Shown in pieces: positions 52,066 to 64,000 of a stretch of DNA of 64,000 nt. The stretch comes from Streptomyces sp. DH5 (lineage in GTDB: Bacteria; Actinomycetota; Actinomycetes; Streptomycetales; Streptomycetaceae). Under the pieces are notes generated by a model. The model worked only from the letters and a program-made list of their open reading frames with translations, made no database searches and was not told the DNA's origin. The position numbers were made by a program, and so were the translations under genes. Every line of letters starts with the position of its first letter. Position 1 is the stretch's first letter. The stretch is from NCBI RefSeq assembly GCF_020873915.1, contig NZ_JAHWGP010000004.1, positions 270,474-334,473 of the forward strand. The letters run 5' to 3'.

Positions 52066-52884
52066 CTGGGCAAGCGACAGCCCGAAGGCCCGCCGCCCGC
52101 ACCCGCGGTGCAGCGCATCCGACTGCGCTACACCAAGCGCGGCCGCCTCCGGTTCACCAGCCACCGTGACTTCCAGCGCGCCTTCGAGCGCGCGCTGCGC
52201 CGTGCCGAGGTGCCCATGGCGTACTCGGCGGGGTTCACACCGCACCCGAAGGTGTCGTACGCCAATGCCGCACCCACCGGCACGGGCAGCGAGGCCGAGT
52301 ACCTGGAGATCGCGCTCACCGAGCCACGCGACCCCGAGCGGCTGAGAGCTCTGCTCGACGAGTCGATGCCCACCGGACTCGACATCGTCGAGGCGGTCGA
52401 GGCCCGTACCTCCGGCCTCGCCGACCGGCTCACCGCCTCCGTGTGGGAGCTGCGCCTGGACGGTGTGGCCCCCGAGGACGCCCGCCGTGCGGTGGACGTC
52501 TTCGACGCGGCCGAGACCGTCGAGGTCCAGCGCCGCACCAAGAACGGTGTCCGTACCTTCGACGCCCGCTCCGCGGTCGTGGCCCTGGAGTGCGTGGAAG
52601 CCGGCTCGTCGCAGCCTGATAGGCCGACTGGCCGGCCCTGTGCGATACTGCGGCTGGTTGTTCGGCACGTGACGCCTGCCGTACGACCCGACGACGTCCT
52701 GTCCGGTCTCCGCGCCGTGGCCGACCTGGCGCCGCCGGTCCCCGCAGCGGTGACCAGGCTGGCGCAGGGGCTGTTCGATGAAGAGACCGGCACGGTGACC
52801 GACCCGCTCGCGCCCGACCGCGAGGCAGCAGCGACCGAGCCGCAACCGGCCGGCGCCACTGCCGCCGCGACGGCGCCGGCGTAA
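52066..52884 (+). CDS. TIGR03936-like radical SAM-associated protein
   Basis: 272 residues (258 if started at GTG 52108). A strand-rich N-terminal domain begins QRIRLRYTKRGRLRFTSHRDF, followed by PMAYSAGFTPHPKVSYANAAP, the hallmark of the family that pairs with or is fused to TIGR03960 radical SAM proteins. Start choice: an excellent GAGGAGAAG lies at 52052-52060, and the codon it serves is CTG at 52066; the nearest GTG (52108) has no ribosome binding site. I favour the CTG. The C-terminus is an Ala/Pro/Glu tail. Biochemical role unknown. Confidence 0.9.
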   Translation: MGKRQPEGPPPAPAVQRIRLRYTKRGRLRFTSHRDFQRAFERALRRAEVPMAYSAGFTPHPKVSYANAAPTGTGSEAEYLEIALTEPRDPERLRALLDESMPTGLDIVEAVEARTSGLADRLTASVWELRLDGVAPEDARRAVDVFDAAETVEVQRRTKNGVRTFDARSAVVALECVEAGSSQPDRPTGRPCAILRLVVRHVTPAVRPDDVLSGLRAVADLAPPVPAAVTRLAQGLFDEETGTVTDPLAPDREAAATEPQPAGATAAATAPA

Positions 52885-52983
52885 GGAAGGTCCCGCGCAG
52901 GGACGGACGTCGGACAAGCGCCGCCCTCGAACTCGGGAGCCACCTGGGTCGGGCAGCGCACCGACCAGAAGACTTTCGCCAGG

Positions 52984-53004
52984 CCGTACGCATTCGGCGT
53001 ACGG
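52984..53004 (+). promoter_or_regulatory. Hairpin in the rne leader
   Basis: CCGTACGC (52984-52991) / GCGTACGG (52997-53004), 5-nt loop, in the 263-nt spacer before rne. E. coli rne autoregulates through leader hairpins; a similar role here is a guess. Confidence 0.35.
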
Positions 53005-53147
53005 AACCGGCGAGACAGGACACGGAGAGCTCCCGAGCGGCGCCCGCGCCCCGGACGGCGGCAACCGCGCACCGCGCGAGCCGCGGACGTCACCGGCATC
53101 GCCGGGCCAGGTGCGGCGCCCGGGAGCCTGACGGGAGAAACGCCCGC

Positions 53148-57392
<4,245 letters not shown>

Positions 57393-57834
57393 CCGGTCCG
57401 GGCGGGCACGGCGCGGGACTCCGGAGAACCACCGGAGCCCCGCGCCGTGCCGTGCACCATCGATGACTTTCCGTCACCTGGAGTTTCGAGCGAGGTCGTA
57501 TCGTGCGTGCAGGTGGTCACTTATTGACCATTCGAAGGTTTCTCTGTGGTAACTATGAGGAATCGCCCCTCTCATCTGCTGGTAACGTAATCGCGGTCTC
57601 GGCCGCTGTTCTTCCGCCGCCGTGGACCCAGCCGCTCACCGCGACCTGTGCGGGAGGCGGCTGTTCTCCGTCAAGGGCTCTCCGGGGGCGGCGCCCGGGC
57701 GGAGACCGGTGCCGTGGACGGACATCGGGTGTATCTCAACAGCACGGACACGGACGTCCCGCGCTCGGGACCGTCCCTTCCCGATCACATCGCGAGGCGC
57801 CCACGAGGCCGCCGAACGAGGAGGGGGAGCGTCG
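57393..57834. other. rne / sugar operon spacer and promoter region
   Basis: 442 nt. After the rne terminator, 57480-57600 is AT-rich with TGGTAAC repeated at 57547-57553 and 57580-57586, each beginning a -10-like TAACTA or TAACGT. This is the likely promoter region of the sugar operon, giving a leader of about 240 nt. No supported gene. Confidence 0.5.
57405..57451 (+). terminator. Terminator after rne
   Basis: 13-bp arm GGCACGGCGCGGG (57405-57417) with 57439-57451, then one mismatch and 6 more pairs (57419-57424 with 57432-57437), 7-nt loop. Confidence 0.9.
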
Positions 57835-58950
57835 ATGACCGACGCCCATGAGTTGATACCGGCCGCCAGGCCCGTCATCGACGAGGAGGAGATCGAGGCC
57901 GCGGTGCGTGTGCTGCGCAGCGGCCGAGTCGTACAGGGGCCGGAGGTGGCCGCCTTCGAGGAGGAGTTCTCCGAGCTGGTCGGCGGGCGGCACTGCGTCG
58001 CCGTCAACTCCGGCACCTCAGCACTGCACCTGGCCCTGCTCGCCCTGGGGATCGGCCCGGGGGACGAGGTCATCGTGCCGTCGTTCTCCTTCGCCGCCTC
58101 CGCCAACGCGGTACGGCTGGTCGGCGCCGACGTGATCTTCGTCGACATCGAGCCCGACAGCTTCTGCCTGGACCCGGCGGCCGTCGAAGCGGCCCTCACG
58201 CCGCGCACCTCGGCGATCATGCCGGTCCACCTGTACGGCCACCCGGCCGCCATGGACCGCATCATGGACATCGCCGGCCGGCACGGTCTCGCCGTCGTCG
58301 AGGACGCCTGCCAGGCCCACGCGGCCGCGCTGCACGGCACGCCGGTCGGAGCCTTCGGCAGCGCCGGAACGTTCAGCTTCTACCCGACCAAGAACATGCA
58401 CGCCCTCGAGGGCGGCATGGTCAGCACCGGCGACGCCGAAGTGGCCCGCGTCCTGCGCCTGCTGCGCAACCAGGGCATGGAGCAGCGCTACGCCAACGAG
58501 ATCGTCGGCGCCAACATGCGCATGACGGACGTGGCCGCCGCGATCGGACGGGTGCAGCGCGGCAAGCTCCCCGCCTGGACCGAGCAGCGCATCGCCAACG
58601 CCGCCTACCTCACCGAGCACATCACCGCGCCGAACGTGGTCACGCCGAAGGTCGCCGAGGGCGCCCGGCACGTCTACCACCAGTACACCGTGCGCGTCCG
58701 GGGCGACCGGGACGCCGCCATGGCCCGCCTCACCGAGGCCGGAATCGGCAACGCCGTGTACTACCCGACGCCCATCCACCGGCTCAAGCCGTACTGGGAG
58801 CCGGACCAGAAGGCCGGCCGGACCTGGGACCTGCCCGAGACGGAGCGCGCGGCGGCCGAGGTCGTCTCGCTGCCCGTCCACCCGGGCCTGGCCCAGCGGG
58901 ACCTGGAGCGCATCGTGTCCGCCGTGAACGCGCTGGGGGAGCAGAAGTGA
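57835..58950 (+). CDS. DegT/DnrJ/EryC1-family sugar aminotransferase
   Basis: PLP enzyme that turns a keto-sugar nucleotide into an amino sugar, using glutamate or glutamine. 371 residues. The PLP-lysine is K186 in FYPTKNMHALEGG, with EDACQAHAA near 156-164 (the Asp that binds the PLP nitrogen) and the N-terminal SGTSALHLAL at 59-68. The ATG at 57835 has a very strong GAGGAGGGGGAG site; a longer frame is rejected. First gene of a five-gene operon; its stop overlaps the next start (GTGA). With the Gfo/Idh neighbour it resembles a GnnB/WlbE-type pair that puts an amino group at C3 of a UDP-HexNAc, but C4 chemistry cannot be excluded. Confidence 0.93.
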   Translation: MTDAHELIPAARPVIDEEEIEAAVRVLRSGRVVQGPEVAAFEEEFSELVGGRHCVAVNSGTSALHLALLALGIGPGDEVIVPSFSFAASANAVRLVGADVIFVDIEPDSFCLDPAAVEAALTPRTSAIMPVHLYGHPAAMDRIMDIAGRHGLAVVEDACQAHAAALHGTPVGAFGSAGTFSFYPTKNMHALEGGMVSTGDAEVARVLRLLRNQGMEQRYANEIVGANMRMTDVAAAIGRVQRGKLPAWTEQRIANAAYLTEHITAPNVVTPKVAEGARHVYHQYTVRVRGDRDAAMARLTEAGIGNAVYYPTPIHRLKPYWEPDQKAGRTWDLPETERAAAEVVSLPVHPGLAQRDLERIVSAVNALGEQK

Positions 58951-59972
58951 GCACCGCGAAGCGGTTGCGGGCCGGACTCGTCGGCCTGGGTTCCATGGGG
59001 CGCCACCACGCCCGCGTCCTGTCCGGCCTGGAGGGCGTCGACTTCGTCGGCGTCGTCGACCCGATGGGCGACAAGCACGGTGCCGCGCAGGGCGCGCCCG
59101 TCCTGGCCACCGTCGAGGAACTCATCGACCTCGGTGTCGACTACACCGTGGTCGCCTGCCCCACCGCGCTGCACGAGACGGTCGGCCTGCAGCTCGCCGA
59201 GGCCGGCGTCTGCGCGCTGATCGAGAAGCCGCTCGCCGACACGGTGGACGGGGCGCGCCGTCTGGTGGAGGCGTTCGAGTCGCGCGGCCTGGTGGCCGGC
59301 GTCGGGCACATCGAGCGCTGCAACCCGGCACTGCTGTCGCTGCGGGCACGGCTGGAGGCGGGCGAACTCGGCGACGTGTACCAGGTCGTCACCCGGCGCC
59401 AGGGCCCCTTCCCGCACCGGATAGCCGATGTCGGCGTGGTCAAGGACCTGGCCACCCACGACATCGACCTCACCGGCTGGGTCACCGGCAGCGCCTACAC
59501 CTCCATCGCCGCGCACACCGTCTCCAAGAGCGGCCGCCCCCACGAGGACATGGTCTCCGCGGTCGGCCGACTCGACGACGGCACGATGGTCAACCACCTG
59601 GTCAACTGGCTGAGCCCGCTCAAGGAGCGGTTCACCTCGGTCACCGGCGAGCGCGGCTGCTTCATCGCCGACACCCTCACCGCCGACCTGACCTTCCACT
59701 CCAACTCGGCGGTGGCCACCGAGTGGGAGGCCCTCCAGGCCTTCCGCGGCGTCGCCGAGGGCGACATGATCCGGTACGCCATCCCCAAGCGCGAGCCGCT
59801 CCTCGTCGAGCACGAGCTGTTCCGCGACGCGGTCCTCGGCCGGCCCGCCGACATCTGCACCCTGCGCCAGGGTCTGCGGACCGTCGAGGTCGCCGCGGCG
59901 GTACTGGAGTCGGCGGCGGACAACCGCAGTGTCTCGCTCCTGCCGGAGGACCTGATCAGTCATGGCGGCTGA
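58947..59972 (+). CDS. Gfo/Idh/MocA-family sugar-nucleotide dehydrogenase
   Basis: 341-residue NAD(P)-dependent oxidoreductase. Rossmann motif GLGSMG is at 13-18, the family EKP motif at 93-95, the GHIERCNPA segment at 120-128, and KDLATHDIDL near 168-177 supplies the catalytic His/Asp. GHIERxNPA is the signature that I associate with UDP-N-acetylglucosamine 3-dehydrogenases (GnnA-type). Start GTG overlaps the aminotransferase stop by 4 nt, a tight coupling expected for enzymes passing an unstable 3-keto intermediate. The downstream GT2 gene overlaps it by 11 nt. Confidence 0.92.
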   Translation: MSTAKRLRAGLVGLGSMGRHHARVLSGLEGVDFVGVVDPMGDKHGAAQGAPVLATVEELIDLGVDYTVVACPTALHETVGLQLAEAGVCALIEKPLADTVDGARRLVEAFESRGLVAGVGHIERCNPALLSLRARLEAGELGDVYQVVTRRQGPFPHRIADVGVVKDLATHDIDLTGWVTGSAYTSIAAHTVSKSGRPHEDMVSAVGRLDDGTMVNHLVNWLSPLKERFTSVTGERGCFIADTLTADLTFHSNSAVATEWEALQAFRGVAEGDMIRYAIPKREPLLVEHELFRDAVLGRPADICTLRQGLRTVEVAAAVLESAADNRSVSLLPEDLISHGG

Positions 59973-61605
59973 GCGCCAGGCGCGCACCGCACCGGACGTC
60001 AGCGTGATCGTCGCGGTGTACAACACGATGCCCTACCTGACGGAGTGTCTGAACTCCCTCGTCGGGCAGAGCATCGGACGCAAGCGGCTGGAGATCGTCG
60101 CGGTCGACGACGGGTCCACCGACGACAGCGGTGCCGAGCTGGACCGCTTCGCCGAGCGCTACCCCGGCACCGTCAAGGTGATCCACCAGGAGAACTCCGG
60201 AGGCCCGGCGGCACCCAGCAACCGGGCGCTGGACGTCGCGACCGGCCGCTACGTCTACTTCATCGGCTCCGACGACTACCTCGGTGAGGAAGCCCTGGAG
60301 CGCATGGTGAAGTGCGCCGACACGAACGACTCCGACATCGTGGTCGGCAAGATGGTCGGCACCAACGGGCGGTACGTCCACCAGGCGCTGTACAAGAAGA
60401 GCGACCCGGACGTCCGTCTCACCGGCTCCGCCCTGCCCTTCACCCTCGCCAACACCAAGCTGTTCCGGCGCGACCTGGTCGAGCAGCACAAGCTGCGCTT
60501 CCCCGAGAACCTTCCCGTGGGCAGCGACCAGCCGTTCACCATCGAGGCGTGCGTACGCGCGCGGAAGATCTCCGTGGTGGCCGACTACACCTGCTACTAC
60601 GCGGTGAAGCGGGGTGACGCCAGCAACATCACCTACCGCGCCGACCACCTGGCCCGGCTGCGCTGCACGGCGGAGATCATGGACTTCACCGCCGGGCTCC
60701 TCCCGGCGGGCCCGGAGCGCGACGCCGTGCTGCGCCGCCACTTCACCTGGGAACTCGCCAAGCTGATCCAGGACGACTTCCCCGCCCTCGACCGCGACCT
60801 CCAGCGCGACATCTGCGCGGGCATCGCCCGGCTCACCGACGCCTACTTCACGGACGGCATCCGGGACGCGATGGACGTCAAGCGCCGCGTGCGCATCTGC
60901 CTGGCCCGGGCCGGGGCGATCGACACGCTGTGCGAGGCCATCACCTCGGAGAAGCAGCACGGGGCCCCGCCCTTCGTCGCCGAGGGCGACCGCGCCTACG
61001 CCCGCTACCCCGGTTTCCGCGACTCCCTGATCGGCCTGCCCGACCGGTGTTACGAGCTCGTCGGCGAGGCGGTCCCCGGCCGGCTCGCGCAGGGCACCGA
61101 ACTGCTCGCCTCCGCCTGGGAGCAGGAGGGCGAGGCGCTCACGTACACGGCGTCGGTCAGGGTGCCCGTCGTCGGTGACACCGGTGCCGTCCTGCGGCTG
61201 GCCCGCGGGGCCATGCCCAAGTCGGCCGACAAGGCCGGGGCGAGGAAACTGCCGGCCGGCCACTCCCTCCCGGACCCGGTGGGCCACCACGGCACCGAGC
61301 CCGCCGGTGACGGCGCCGGCACGGTCCTGCACGCCCGCATCCCGCTGGAGCGGTGCGACGCCAAGCTCGGTGCCCGGGTCTACCTGCGGCTCGCCGGGAC
61401 GACGTACGAGATCCCGGTGCCCGGCAAGGGCAGGCCCATGCCGTTGTCCCGCCGTTGGGGCAGCCTCGACGACCCCTACCGCGCCGCCGCCCTCGTCAAC
61501 GACAAGGGACGCGTGGTGGTCGCCACGGCCCAGATGTACCCGCCGAAGAAGTCCCTGGCCTCCCGGGTGAAGACCACACTCGTCCGCGGTCTCAAGAGGA
61601 AGTAA
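59962..61605 (+). CDS. GT2 glycosyltransferase with C-terminal beta domain
   Basis: 547 residues. The GT-A catalytic domain (10-230) has DVSVIVAVYN at the start, Asp49-Asp50-Gly-Ser and the metal-binding Ser-Asp104-Asp105. A helical region (235-370) follows, then a beta-rich domain (about 375-530). That arrangement recalls the wall-teichoic-acid glycosyltransferases TarS/TarP and related polymer-building enzymes. No transmembrane helix; a basic C-terminus (KTTLVRGLKRK) could touch the membrane. It overlaps the previous gene by 11 nt. Likely adds a sugar to a cell-wall polymer; donor inferred from neighbours to be an amino sugar. Confidence 0.9.
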   Translation: MAAERQARTAPDVSVIVAVYNTMPYLTECLNSLVGQSIGRKRLEIVAVDDGSTDDSGAELDRFAERYPGTVKVIHQENSGGPAAPSNRALDVATGRYVYFIGSDDYLGEEALERMVKCADTNDSDIVVGKMVGTNGRYVHQALYKKSDPDVRLTGSALPFTLANTKLFRRDLVEQHKLRFPENLPVGSDQPFTIEACVRARKISVVADYTCYYAVKRGDASNITYRADHLARLRCTAEIMDFTAGLLPAGPERDAVLRRHFTWELAKLIQDDFPALDRDLQRDICAGIARLTDAYFTDGIRDAMDVKRRVRICLARAGAIDTLCEAITSEKQHGAPPFVAEGDRAYARYPGFRDSLIGLPDRCYELVGEAVPGRLAQGTELLASAWEQEGEALTYTASVRVPVVGDTGAVLRLARGAMPKSADKAGARKLPAGHSLPDPVGHHGTEPAGDGAGTVLHARIPLERCDAKLGARVYLRLAGTTYEIPVPGKGRPMPLSRRWGSLDDPYRAAALVNDKGRVVVATAQMYPPKKSLASRVKTTLVRGLKRK

Positions 61606-61614
61606 CGACCGACC

Positions 61615-62898
61615 ATGAACATCTGTGTAGTAGCGCTCGGCAAGATCGGGCTTCCGCTCGCCGTGCAGTTCGCCTCCAAGGGCCACCGCGTCATCGGAGC
61701 GGACGTCAACGAGAAGGTCGTCGAGCTGGTCAACGCCGGCGTCGAGCCCTTCCCCGGCGAGCACGACCTCGACGTCAAGCTCAAGCAGGCCGTCGACGCG
61801 GGCCTGCTGAGCGCGACGACGGACACGGCCGCCGCGGTGGCCGAGTGCGAGGCCGTCGTCGTGGTCGTCCCGCTGTTCGTCGACGCCGAGGGCGTGCCGG
61901 ACTTCGGCTGGATGGACGCCGCGACCAAGGCGATGGCCCAGGGACTGAAGCCGGGCACCCTCGTCTCGTACGAGACCACGCTGCCGGTCGGCACCACCCG
62001 TACCCGCTGGGCGCCGATGCTCGCCGAGGGCTCGGGCCTGACCCCGGGTGAGGACTTCCACCTGGTCTTCTCGCCCGAGCGCGTGCTCACCGGCCGGGTC
62101 TTCGCCGACCTGCGCCGCTACCCGAAGCTGGTCGGCGGCATCGACGAGGCCTCCGCGGCGCGCGGTGTCGCCTTCTACGAGGCCGTCCTGGACTTCGACG
62201 CCCGCGACGACCTGCCCCGCCCCAACGGCGTCTGGGACCTGGGAACGGCGGAGGCGTCCGAGCTCGCCAAGCTCGCCGAGACCACCTACCGCGACGTCAA
62301 CATCGGCCTGGCCAACCAGTTCGCGCGGTTCGCCGACAGCAACGGCATCGACGTCAAGAAGGTCATCGAGGCCTGCAACTCGCAGCCCTACAGCCACATC
62401 CACCAGCCGGGCATCGCCGTCGGCGGCCACTGCATCCCGATCTACCCGCGGATGTACCTGTGGAACGACCCGGCCGCCACCGTGGTCCGCTCCGCCCGCG
62501 AGGCGAACGCCGCGATGCCCGAGTACGCCGTCGACCTGCTGGCCGCCGCCTACGGCGACCTGACCGGCGTCAACGTGCTGGTGCTGGGCGCCGCCTACCG
62601 CGGCGGAGTCAAGGAGACGGCGTTCTCCGGTGTCTTCCCGACCGTCGAGGCGCTCAGGGCGCGCGGCGCGGTGCCGTTCGTCTCCGACCCGATGTACACC
62701 GCCGAGGAGCTGGCGGCGCACGGTCTCACCCCGCACGCCGGTGAGAAGGTCACCGCCGCCATCCTGCAGGCCGACCACGCCGAGTACCGCACCCTGACCC
62801 CGGCCGACCTGCCGGACGTCACGGTCCTCGTCGACGGCCGCCGCACCACCGACCCGGAGGCCTGGAAGGGCGTCCGGCGGGTCGTCATCGGCGGCTGA
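61615..62898 (+). CDS. Nucleotide-sugar 6-dehydrogenase (UDP-ManNAc/GlcNAc type)
   Basis: Oxidises the C6 hydroxyl of a UDP-hexose or UDP-HexNAc to a uronic acid in two NAD-dependent steps. 427 residues. The N-terminal Rossmann segment reads VVALGKIGLPLA (Ala in place of the usual first Gly), and the catalytic Cys273 lies in VGGHCIP with a LAETTYRDVNI helix before it. The C-terminal UDP-binding domain has GAAYRGGVKE. The VGGHCIPIYP pattern is closer to the UDP-ManNAc/GlcNAc enzymes than to UDP-glucose dehydrogenase, but no 2-epimerase gene is in the window. ATG 61615 lies 9 nt after the GT2 stop. Confidence 0.92.
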   Translation: MNICVVALGKIGLPLAVQFASKGHRVIGADVNEKVVELVNAGVEPFPGEHDLDVKLKQAVDAGLLSATTDTAAAVAECEAVVVVVPLFVDAEGVPDFGWMDAATKAMAQGLKPGTLVSYETTLPVGTTRTRWAPMLAEGSGLTPGEDFHLVFSPERVLTGRVFADLRRYPKLVGGIDEASAARGVAFYEAVLDFDARDDLPRPNGVWDLGTAEASELAKLAETTYRDVNIGLANQFARFADSNGIDVKKVIEACNSQPYSHIHQPGIAVGGHCIPIYPRMYLWNDPAATVVRSAREANAAMPEYAVDLLAAAYGDLTGVNVLVLGAAYRGGVKETAFSGVFPTVEALRARGAVPFVSDPMYTAEELAAHGLTPHAGEKVTAAILQADHAEYRTLTPADLPDVTVLVDGRRTTDPEAWKGVRRVVIGG

Positions 62899-62923
62899 GG
62901 AAGCTCCCACGCACCGACTTGGT

Positions 62924-62955
62924 GGCCCCGCCTCGGCACACGCCGGTGCGGGGCC
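62924..62955 (+). terminator. Hairpin between dehydrogenase and epimerase genes
   Basis: GGCCCCGC (62924-62931) / GCGGGGCC (62948-62955) with an inner CGGC-ACAC-GCCG stem: a terminator or attenuator within the operon, 24 nt before the next start. Confidence 0.65.
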
Positions 62956-62978
62956 CTTGCACGAGAGGCGAAATTCTC

Positions 62979-63947
62979 ATGACCTGGCTGATCACGGGTG
63001 GCGCGGGCTTCATCGGCTCCCATGTGGTGAAAGCCATGACGGACGGTGGCGAGCGTGTCGTCGTCCTCGACGACCTGAGCACCGGCCGGGCCGAACGGCT
63101 CCCCGAGGGCGTTCCGCTGGAGATCGGCACGGTGCTCGACCGGGAGACGGTGGACCGGGTCCTGCGCGCGCACGCCGTCACCGGCATCGTGCACATCGCG
63201 GGCAAGAAGCAGGTGGCCGAGTCCGTCGCGCTGCCGTTGCACTACTACCACGAGAACGTCGAGGGCCTGCGCGTGCTGCTCGCGGCGGCCGTCGCCGCGG
63301 GTGTGAGCCGCTTCGTCTTCTCCTCGTCCGCGGCCGTGTACGGGATGCCCGACGTGGAGCTCGTCACCGAGAAGACGCCGCCCGCACCCATCAACCCCTA
63401 CGGTGAGACGAAGCTCGCCGGGGAGTGGCTGGTCACGGCGGTCGGCTCCGCCCACCGGATGGCGACGGCCTCGCTGCGCTACTTCAACGTGGCGGGGGCG
63501 GTGACACCCGAACTGGGCGACGACGGTGTCTTCAACCTCGTTCCCATGGTCTTCGAGCGGCTGGACGAGGGTGAGGCGCCGCGGATCTTCGGCGACGACT
63601 ACCCGACGCCCGACGGCACGTGCGTCCGTGACTTCGTGCACGTCGAGGACATCGCCACCGCGCACGTCGCGGCGGCCCGCAGGCTGGTCGCCGACCCCGG
63701 CGCCCGGCTGACCCTGAACATCGGACGCGGCGAGGGAGTGTCGGTCGCCGAGATGATCGAGGTGATCCTGGACGTCACCGGGCGTACCGGGGTCCGGCCG
63801 GCCGTCGCCGGCCGCCGCCCTGGTGACCCGGCCCGCGTGGTGGCCTCCGCCGACCTCGCCCGCGAAACGCTCGGCTGGGACGCGCGGCACGACGTGCGCG
63901 CGATGGTCGAGTCGGCGTGGGAGGGGTGGCGCCTGCGCCACTCCTGA
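62979..63947 (+). CDS. galE: UDP-glucose 4-epimerase-like (GalE) SDR enzyme
   Basis: 322-residue extended short-chain dehydrogenase. The NAD motif TGGAGFIGS is at 6-14, the catalytic Ser/Tyr/Lys set is SSSAAVYG (115-122) plus Tyr141 and Lys145 (NPYGETK), and HIAGKKQVAES near 72-82 is the GalE variant of the family loop. It interconverts UDP-glucose/galactose or the N-acetyl forms. The ATG at 62979 has GAGAGG about 10 nt upstream. Last complete gene of the window and perhaps of the operon; the DNA after its stop turns into G-runs. Confidence 0.9.
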   Translation: MTWLITGGAGFIGSHVVKAMTDGGERVVVLDDLSTGRAERLPEGVPLEIGTVLDRETVDRVLRAHAVTGIVHIAGKKQVAESVALPLHYYHENVEGLRVLLAAAVAAGVSRFVFSSSAAVYGMPDVELVTEKTPPAPINPYGETKLAGEWLVTAVGSAHRMATASLRYFNVAGAVTPELGDDGVFNLVPMVFERLDEGEAPRIFGDDYPTPDGTCVRDFVHVEDIATAHVAAARRLVADPGARLTLNIGRGEGVSVAEMIEVILDVTGRTGVRPAVAGRRPGDPARVVASADLARETLGWDARHDVRAMVESAWEGWRLRHS

Positions 63948-64000
63948 CCGACGCGAAGAAGAGAAGCGGGGGGGGGCGCCGGCGGGGGGGCCGCGCCCCG

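Overview
The window is chromosomal core DNA of a Streptomyces species or very close relative. The signs are very high G+C with G/C-rich third codon positions, many GTG starts, strong GGAGG-type ribosome binding sites, and terminator hairpins that are long, perfect and mostly lack a U-tract. The gene set (mre/sfr cluster, BioY, ClpP1/ClpP2, an RNase E with long low-complexity arms) and its order also fit. Part of the order matches what I recall of the Mycobacterium tuberculosis pepN-Rv2466c-rpiB-nei-tig-clpP1P2-clpX-valS-folC-ndk-rne block, so the backbone is old actinobacterial synteny rather than an island.

Layout. 1-11 kb: an uncharacterised protein, aminopeptidase N, a DUF1203 protein, aspartate-semialdehyde dehydrogenase, an ECF sigma factor with a putative membrane partner, a large secreted subtilase and a NUDIX hydrolase. 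11-12.2 kb: a poorer, AT-richer patch with one small membrane protein and decayed-looking ORFs. 12.2-25.6 kb: an AbiEi/DUF559-like protein, a second aminopeptidase N next to an Rv2466c-like thioredoxin-fold protein, an amino-acid permease, BioY, RpiB, a Nei-type glycosylase, an Eis-like acetyltransferase, a SpoIIE-type phosphatase, an RSH-like HD protein and an acyltransferase. 25.6-27.4 kb: a gene-poor stretch with a 64-aa membrane protein, a frameshifted S1-domain remnant and tRNA-Gly/tRNA-Pro.

27.5-39.9 kb is the protein quality-control and housekeeping block: tig, clpP1, clpP2, clpX, two tandem Pro/Gly/Gln-rich membrane paralogues, valS, folC, a DUF4233 gene and ndk. The valS-folC spacer is unusual: it holds a structured element ending in a U-tract terminator, and a degenerate ~23-nt tandem repeat. 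40-46.7 kb is the spore-wall/elongation cluster mreB-mreC-mreD-pbp2-rodA(sfr). 46.8-57.4 kb holds a CYTH-CHAD protein, the paired B12-type radical SAM protein and its partner, a membrane protein and RNase E.

57.8-64 kb is a sugar-nucleotide and glycosyltransferase operon: DegT aminotransferase, Gfo/Idh dehydrogenase, GT2 transferase, nucleotide-sugar 6-dehydrogenase and a GalE-like epimerase. It sits directly after rne, and I infer that it makes an amino- or diamino-sugar cell-wall glycopolymer. Several genes (NUDIX, rpiB, SpoIIE phosphatase, HD, valS, folC, CYTH-CHAD) have a TAnnnT or CAnnnT box 6-9 nt before the start codon, suggesting leaderless or nearly leaderless transcripts. No CRISPR array, complete insertion sequence, prophage or rRNA was seen.
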